Assembly (NCBI GenBank): GCA_963971225.1
Contig: OZ020269.1
Location: 33,563,264 to 33,627,263, forward strand
DNA length: 64,000 bases
Direction of reading: 5' to 3'
Origin: Melieria omissa
Lineage: Eukaryota > Arthropoda > Insecta > Diptera > Ulidiidae
Part shown: one piece after another, positions 57,404 to 64,000 of the stretch
Numbering within the stretch: position 1 is the stretch's first letter
Layout: each line of letters starts with the position of its first letter
Translations under genes and position numbers: made by a program
Notes under the pieces: model-generated
The model's input: only the letters and a program-made list of their open reading frames with translations
Databases searched by the model: none
What the model was told of the DNA's origin: nothing

Positions 57404-58323
57404 CTACATGGGCTGAAAAGTCTTTTGCCTGACATAGAGATGGCGCCAAAAATTAAGAATTATTGTGTTGTACATGGAAAACCATCCTTAACTTAGATTC
57501 TGTCAAAGTTTCATGACATTTGGTTGACTCGTTTTCAAGTTATTGCTTTCGAAGTGACGCTACCTCTGAATTTTTGTAAACAATGGAAAAAAGTGAATTT
57601 CGTGTTTTGATAAAACATTGCTATTTGATGGGCAAAAATACAGTGGAAACAAAAGCATGGCTTGATAAATGTTATAATACATCTGCTCCACCAAATTCAA
57701 CTATCAAGTATTGGTTTGCTGAGTTTCGTCGTGACCGTACGAGCACCAGTGATGCACCGCGTTCAGGGAGGCCAAATGAGGCAGTTAATCCGGAAAACAT
57801 CCAAAAAATCACGGACCTTGTGTTAAATGATCGCAAAATAAAATTGAGTGAGATAGCTAACATCATAGGCATCTCAAAGGAACGCGTTGGTCATATCATT
57901 CATGAACATTTACACATGCGGAAGCTGTGCGCGCGATGGGTGCCGCGTTTGCTGACAATTGACCAAAAAGCAAAACGTGTTCGTCTTTCATACGACCGAA
58001 AAATTAGAGGAATTACGCTACGAAGTCGTCAAACACCCACCGTATTCACCAGATTTAGCACCCAGCGACTATTTCCTCTTTCCCAGGTTGAAAAATTGGC
58101 TCGCCGGAAAAAGATTTTACTCAAATGAGGAGGTCGAGTTGGAAACAAACGCCTATTTTGAAGAGCTTCACGCGGACCACTATAAGAAAGGCATCGAAAT
58201 GTTGGAAGACCGTTACACTAAATGCATTACTCTAAATGGAGATTATGTCGAAGATTAAAATCATTTTTGCACTAAAAATATCGTTTTTTCATTGTCAGGC
58301 CAAAGACTTTTCAGCCCATGTAG
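57404..58323 (+). mobile_element. Mariner element with internal deletion, 920 bp
   Basis: Nearly perfect inverted ends begin CTACATGGGCTGAAAAGTCT (about 31 bp in all), flanked by TA (57402-57403 and 58324-58325). Transposase starts at 57583 (MEKSEFRVLIKHCYLMGKNT) with the mariner paired HTH region (NSTIKYWFAEFRRDRTSTSD, SGRPNEAV, IGISKERVGHIIHEHL). After RVRLS near 57990 the catalytic segment with the first two Asp residues is missing. The third-Asp block PPYSPDLAPSDYFLFPRLKN (from about 58036) continues in another frame to a stop ending at 58258. Usual mariner transposases are about 345 residues; this copy cannot make an active one. Both coding parts have no other stops, so the copy is fairly young. 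Confidence 0.93.
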
Positions 58324-59339
58324 TATATATTGATTTTTTTTTATTGGTTTTTCCAATCACACAGCTCCGATTGTATGGGAGACGCCATATGGTGGTGAAT
58401 TTATGAACCTTCATTAAGTATTTTTTTTACTCAATAATGTAACCGATCGCTGAATAAATCATTCAAATCGGTTCAGTAGTTTTTGAGATTCGATATTTCA
58501 TCGTTTACGTAACTGCTACACTTACAAGTGGGAATCGCCAATTTTGTATGGCAGCCCCCTTAAGCCTTGGAGATAGCGGGTAGGTATGTTTGGAAGAATC
58601 ATTCGGAAGAGAAAATAAATGAGTGTCGGTCTAACAGTTGACACAGCTAGGACCAACCTGGGAGCAGTTGGAGCCTATTTTATAAAAAACGATTATTTTG
58701 TATGGGAGCCCAATTACTTAAGGGTTGAAGATGGGGTATAAATATGTTTGAAAGTAATGTTCAGTAGAGAAAACTAATAGATTCTAACCTTCTAAGAGCA
58801 ACTTCTGAGCAGCTGTGGTGTGAGCTTTTTTGTAAACTTTTAACTCTGGCCTCACAATTTTTTAACTCATCTACTTTTTACCAAACTGCATAAAATTAGA
58901 GGTTGTTAATGCACTAAATCAGGTCTAATGAACACACTATGATTGAGCCTAACTAAACTTAAGTATATGGATTGTTAGAGGAAAAACAGTGTGATTCTTT
59001 CATCAATCGAGTCAAGTGACTTGTGTTGATTTTTGTTAGATTAATATTGTAGTTGCAATAGGGACTCAGGGATACGGCGACTTCTTCGTGCCAGACGGTC
59101 TATAGCAATTGATTCACAACTCTAACAAAAGCTACTAAATGGACGGTTGAGTCTCTAAGTGCATCTACCAACAATCCAAAGGCTCAAAATGATGATCGAA
59201 ACTTAAAAGATACCAGGTTGTGATGGCGAAATTTGTGATATCGGCACAAAGCCCTAAGGACTGAATGCATTGCGTTACGTTTGTGGTGCCTCAGTATTAA
59301 AATTAATAAAGCTATGACTTCATGACTATGACCCCTTAA
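58324..59339. repeat. Intergenic DNA with degenerate tandem copies
   Basis: A segment beginning TTGTATGG(C/G)AGCC and continuing GGTA--TATGTTTG-AA-AAT occurs at about 58544-58602 and 58697-58756, with a partial third start near 58371. This indicates an old tandem repeat of roughly 150-bp unit. No gene is visible. Confidence 0.4.
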
Positions 59340-60027
59340 GTCATTCTCATGTGAAATTTTGTAAAAATCAATTTTTTTTACCATATTTGGAATGTATCAT
59401 CCTTGAAGAAGGTGCTGCCAAAATTTTATTGGAAAATTTCAAGTATTTCGGCTTCTACAGACATTTATATAACGAGCGGTCAAGGATTCTCGGAACGCCT
59501 TTTTTGAAATGGCGGGGATGATTTAAAAAAACCATTCATCCATTCTCTGCGATTTTGTCACGTCATTCTACATACTGTTAGCTATCGTCCCTAGTAAATT
59601 CACTCCGATATGTTAAAAATTTCATATTTTTTTTTAATTGATAAAATCTTCAAAAACAACAATTTTTTACTGTTCTAACTTCCAATGCCTGCCATTTTGT
59701 GAGATTCTTATGAAAAAATTCAAATTTACTACGGGCGAGAGGTACGTTCATACTGATTAAGAGTTTCTTTGAAATCTATGTTTCAGATAATCCTGTGACT
59801 CAAAACAAACCCCGCCAGCTGACCATGACGCGGCAGAAGCCGTGTCTTTAATCGAAAAAAAGTGTTTGAAAAAATTAAAAAAAAAATTTTTTTTATTTTT
59901 TATTTTTGTACCATTAACAATGAATAAATTAAAGTGGAATATCCTTTTTTGATAATTCCTCGTATTCACAAAGGAAACAATTTCTGAAGAATGTCCATTT
60001 TTCCTGTCCGCGCATGAGAATGACCCC
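59340..60027. mobile_element. TTAA-flanked element, about 690 bp
   Basis: TTAA at 59336-59339 and 60028-60031. The left end GTCATTCTCATG and right end (complement) GGGGTCATTCTCATG form an inverted repeat, with three Gs absent on the left. Interior is AT-rich and non-coding. The terminal sequence differs from all other TTAA elements here. Confidence 0.65.
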
Positions 60028-60031
60028 TTAA

Positions 60032-61479
60032 GCTAGTAGAATTGACACGGGTGAATGATTTTCTCGAAATTGTATTTGTGAAAACGGACACTAAGATATC
60101 TTAGCATCTACCAAGCCGACTAACTTGAATATCTTTTATATCTCTACCAGAATCTTATTGAAGTGATTCTGAAAGTTTTACATTTTTGAACAAAAATATA
60201 CAAAATCGAACATAAGTTCTCAAATAGTTGCAAATTGCGTTAATTTCAATATTTGTTTAAATATCCTCCTTCAGACTTTTACTATTGCCCAATTAAAATT
60301 TTTTTTTATAATTGTAAATGATTTTTTTTATTTTAGCCGAGTTGATATGTTGGTGACGCTTACAAATTTAATTAACTAATTCCATTGGATCCCACTTGCC
60401 CAAGTGGCAGTTCTAAAACTCCAATTATATGTGGGCTTCTCCCGTACTACAAAGTAGACTTGCTTAGTTTTAGTTTGAATTTTTTTAGAATCGCCCTAAA
60501 CTTGTGCAATCAACAGTTTGCCAAAGTTCCTTCGCCTAAAGCGTCAAGTGCAGCAAAACAAAGTGTCTAATGGGCTGTTAGTGGCGTTGGTGAAAGCGCA
60601 GTTAATGACATATTCAAAGGAAATTACAAAAAAACATAGACTCGGGCAACTTTGCGCTTAATTAGAAGACAAACACGCTACAGTCCGCCGCAAAGAGCGC
60701 AGCGAGCGACGAGCGAGGAGCAACGAGCGCGGAAAACAGTTGCTAGTAGCTGCTGCACTAATAATGTGCTGCAAAGTAGAATTCATTAGTCGTTGCACTA
60801 ATACGACAGTAATTGGAAATGAAATGAACGTTGCCGCAGCAACAGCAACACCAACAATAAAAAACATTATCATTTGCAGTGTTAATTGATCATTCTTTAT
60901 AAATATGTTTTTGTTTTTGTTTTTGCTCGAATGCAACCCATGAATGATCAACTGCAGTTAGTTGTTGGTGTTTTTATTATGAAAATTCATTATTTCTATG
61001 CTCGCCACTAAAACAGTTTGTGCGCTAATGAATTTTATATGAGACGAACGCCGCATTAAACAGCCACACTGACATCACTCTCAAAGTGCACCGCAAGATG
61101 AAATTCACTCAAATTGCTTTAATTAAATGGATTTGCATTTGAAATGTGGTAAAATTTCCCCAAAGATCAGAAACACAACGCACACAACAGCCTGCAGCAC
61201 AATCAAAGCGAAATCACACAAACACACACACACCCACATGTAGCGAAGGTGGTGGAAGTGGGAATTGTCGCGCTCACACATACACAGGGACAGGTAGATA
61301 GGCAGGGAAGTGCACAGTTGCCCAGACAGGCAATCAACTGGGCATATGGCTGCCTGACTGACTGGCAGGCGGCAGCGACCATGAGGGAGTATTGCGACAT
61401 GACACTCTCCCAGCAGACAGACGGCATAGTGTGGCATATTTATTTGAAAAGCCGCACACACATATACACGTTTACATTA
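60032..61479. other. Intergenic DNA, nothing recognised
   Basis: CA-rich tract at about 61217-61232; a GAGCGACGAGCGAGGAGC-type short repeat near 60699-60730. No gene or TE ends seen. Confidence 0.4.
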
Positions 61480-63060
61480 TAAACCACTACATACAAATAC
61501 ACGGTGCGAAAAGCTAAATAAACAAAATTCAAATTTCGAATTCTTGCTTTTTTTTAACTTATAAACGTAACAGGTAGGTAAATAGTAAACTTTATTCTTT
61601 CCAAAAACGTAGGACACTTCACCAACCACTCCATTAATGACGTTGACAATAAACGAACAAGACAACTAAGAGCGCCTAGAACACAAAGATCTAAGATTTA
61701 TAAGCTGACAACGAGAACCATAGGAGGGGATAGGGTCATTAAAGTAAAGGGAATGAAGGGCAAAGCGAATAAAAACTTTTTGAATGCGTTCAGTACGATT
61801 AGTGAAGGACGCATGGTAGGGACCCCAAATAAATGTTATAAAAAGTAGCTAAAGAGTATAAGGGTCGGAAAATGACTAACAATTACGACGAACAGAAGCT
61901 AACATGGAATAGGAGCTTGAAGCAACGAAGTTAATATGGGTGGAAAAAGACAATCTCGAGTCAAAAAGTCCCAGGATTTAAATCTCTCTGAAAAATAGAA
62001 AAGATTACATGGAAACAGTTTTTAACATTTAGAAACAAGCAATTTTGGATGCAACAAAAGTGGTCCCTGTCAACTAAAGGGCAACAGAGTCCAGAAAGGA
62101 TTTCCTAACCATACAGATTTTGAGATCGTCTGCATAAGAAAGAAACTTCGTCGATAAGAAAATGAAATAAAATATAAATAGAAGAGGCCCTAAAATGCTA
62201 CGTTGCGGCACTCCCGAAGAGGCCGCGAAAGGGACTGACGAACAGTTTTCAACAGTAACAGTACAAGACCGGTTAGACAAGTAGGACCCAATACACCGGA
62301 GAAAAGTCGTGCCTGCTTAGAGACCAAACTTTTGTGTGAAACTCTATCAAAAGCCTTTGCAAAATTGTATAGATTACATCAATTTGAAAACCTCCCTGAA
62401 AGGCGGCAATACAGTTCTCAGTAAACACGGTTAAGTTAGAAACAGTGGATCTGCCACCCGCAAAGCCATGTTTATTAGGGCAAATAAGGTTGCGAACTAA
62501 AAAGTATAGCTTTTTCTTAACAATACCCTCAAAGAGCTTAGAGACAGTAGTGAGTTTAGAAATGGGTCTGTAGCTTGAGACTTAATTTTTGCACCCACTT
62601 TTAAAAATTGGAGTTATAGTTGCCTTCTTCCAGGCATCGTTGAACCACCAACATGAGTGTGATTTATTGAAAATAAGGAGAAGAGGCTCAATAAGTGAAG
62701 AACATTGTTTAGGAAAAAATTTAAGGAAATGCCATTTGCAATATCGGCAGACGTAATGTTAACGAACCCAATGAGAAAGAAAAGTTGGACATCACGGAAC
62801 TTTTTACGTTCAGGTCAACGTCACAAACGGAATTAGAACTGAAGAACTCGGCAAAAAGATTAACAGATTCTTTCCCCGATTTGGCTGATTTACCATTGAA
62901 GAAAAGTGAGGTAGTAGCTTTTTTAGATTTAATAAAACCCCAGAAGGACTATTTTTAATGTTGGTTCCGTGCTTACGGATATAACTTTTGTACAGTAACT
63001 TATTTAAATACCTAAATAATAATAGATTCAAGTTCTGTCAGAGTGCATGATAAGCCCATC
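61480..63060 (-). pseudogene. Degenerate Jockey-like non-LTR reverse transcriptase
   Basis: Minus-strand translation with stops and shifts gives, in order: WKKATITPIFKSG, SSYRPISKLTTVSKLFEGIV, NKHGFAGGRSTVSNL, SSGVPQRSILGPLLFIFY, the catalytic box LSYADDLKI (codons for YADD at 62135-62124), then LYSLATFYNIYLGSLP and a C-terminal INGVVGEVSYV. Order and motifs are those of Jockey/CR1-type LINE reverse transcriptases. No endonuclease domain is found upstream, so the copy is truncated or internally deleted. Confidence 0.88.
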
Positions 63061-63119
63061 GCAAGGAGTCCTAAGTAATGGGGCTGTTGTCTGTTGTTCG
63101 CTAGGAGAAACGCCTACGT

Positions 63120-63361
63120 ATGTGAAAGTTTATTACTGGGTTGTGTAGAGCGCCCTCTGTGCTTTCGATGCTGCTAGGTATGAGGTGTTGGAGAACGTAA
63201 AGGTTTAAGTCTTTGATGAGTTTATTTTGGATAATAGATGTACTGCGACATATTTCCGTTAGTCTGAGCTTGTGCAGCTACTGGTGTTGTTGTTGTGCTA
63301 GTACGGTTTTTGGATATGCAAATCTGCTGTGAGCTGCTCATTACAACTGACTGCAGCGGAA
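63120..63361 (-). repeat. Dispersed repeat with retained reading frame, copy 2
   Basis: Matches 34067-34351 along its length, with indels. The minus strand begins MSSSQQICISKNRTSTTTTP at 63343 and reads on (VAAQAQTNGNMS) before a stop after about 40 codons. It lies just upstream, in minus orientation, of the Jockey-like reverse transcriptase. Confidence 0.55.
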
Positions 63362-63420
63362 AGGATAAAAGATCATAAAAAGGTGAAGGATTTGACTGGG
63401 TTATGCTGAAAAACTTAAAT

Positions 63421-64000
63421 TATACTCAAAATGGCATACTTTTTGCAGACTTTTAATGCAGAGTCGTGTTGATTGAGTTGTAATGATCACACCTTATGAG
63501 CATTGATTCTTCCAACGAAGACTTACATGCTTACTGGCCTTCATGGCCAACAACATTTTTGCAGTGTAGGTATGCAAGTTACAGCATACCGACCAGTTTC
63601 AATGTGTGGTGACGGTGCGCTTTTTGTGCAAATCTGATGAGCAGTTGTTATTTCCGCAGTTGTACTTGTCAACTGGCAGCAGCAGCACCTGTCTCCGTGC
63701 ACAGTGCGTCACGGCAGTGGTGCTGGGGTCGGGGTCCCTCCTATGTAGTTATGTGTGTAAGAAGCATTGCTTATAGACATGAAATTGAATTTTGCGGCGA
63801 GGAAGTGCACGCCGTGTGGCTTCGCATTTTAATTGACTACTCCCCACGAATAAATGAATAACCATTGCAACGGACGTTCGTTTCCGCAAGCAGTTTCGCA
63901 GCGCAACTGACGGAAATCAACTTGGAAACTGACCACGTCAGCTCGAAATCGGCCTTTTCAGCCGTTAGGCGTGAATCCATTGCCTATTAATGAGTCATGA
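63421..64000. other. Intergenic DNA at the window edge
   Basis: No recognised gene. A 74-codon plus-strand frame at 63637-63861 (MSSCYFRSCTCQLAAAAPVS) has no family resemblance. Confidence 0.3.

Overview
The window is nuclear DNA from a higher dipteran, most likely a tephritid fruit fly. Three things point that way: short phase-conserved introns, an exuperantia gene of cyclorrhaphan type, and several intact paralogues of the Or67d odorant receptor beside AT-rich intergenic DNA full of Tc1/mariner, hAT and TTAA-targeting elements. The tephritid assignment is inference from the Or67d expansion and the element types; no species marker is present.

Only five protein-coding genes can be modelled with confidence. 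Or67d-like A is on the minus strand (4375-5814). exuperantia is on the minus strand (8928-11717). A galla-1/CIAO2A-type Fe-S assembly gene is on the plus strand (14281-15047), head-to-head with exu. Or67d-like B (40615-42056) and Or67d-like C (44443-45832) form a plus-strand tandem pair. All three receptors share one architecture: a long first exon, then exons of exactly 190, 156 and 54 nt. All three are open from start to stop.

The rest is intergenic or possibly intronic. 1-4.2 kb is a stack of dead Tc1-like elements, one with long IR/DR ends and a TTAA element nested inside, plus a non-LTR reverse transcriptase scrap. 15-31 kb and 37-43 kb carry a recurrent set of TTAA-bounded miniature elements. 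20.4-22.0 kb is a hAT-type element with an 8-bp target duplication and a pogo/Tigger element nested in it. 24-25 kb has a Tc1-like element lacking its catalytic core. 50.7 kb has a 290-bp ATTTT microsatellite. 57.4-58.3 kb is a mariner with an internal deletion. 59.3-60.0 kb is another TTAA element. 61.5-63.1 kb is a degenerate Jockey-like retrotransposon.

The least explained items are: a probable short secreted-peptide gene at 16.75-16.98 kb whose signal-peptide frame and a following helical frame are separated by a single +1 shift at a TAA; a signal-peptide-bearing short frame at 7416-7523 that could be the first coding exon of a gene extending outside the window; and a sequence present twice (34.07 and 63.12 kb) that keeps a common reading frame. 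I saw no CRISPR, rRNA or intact tRNA.
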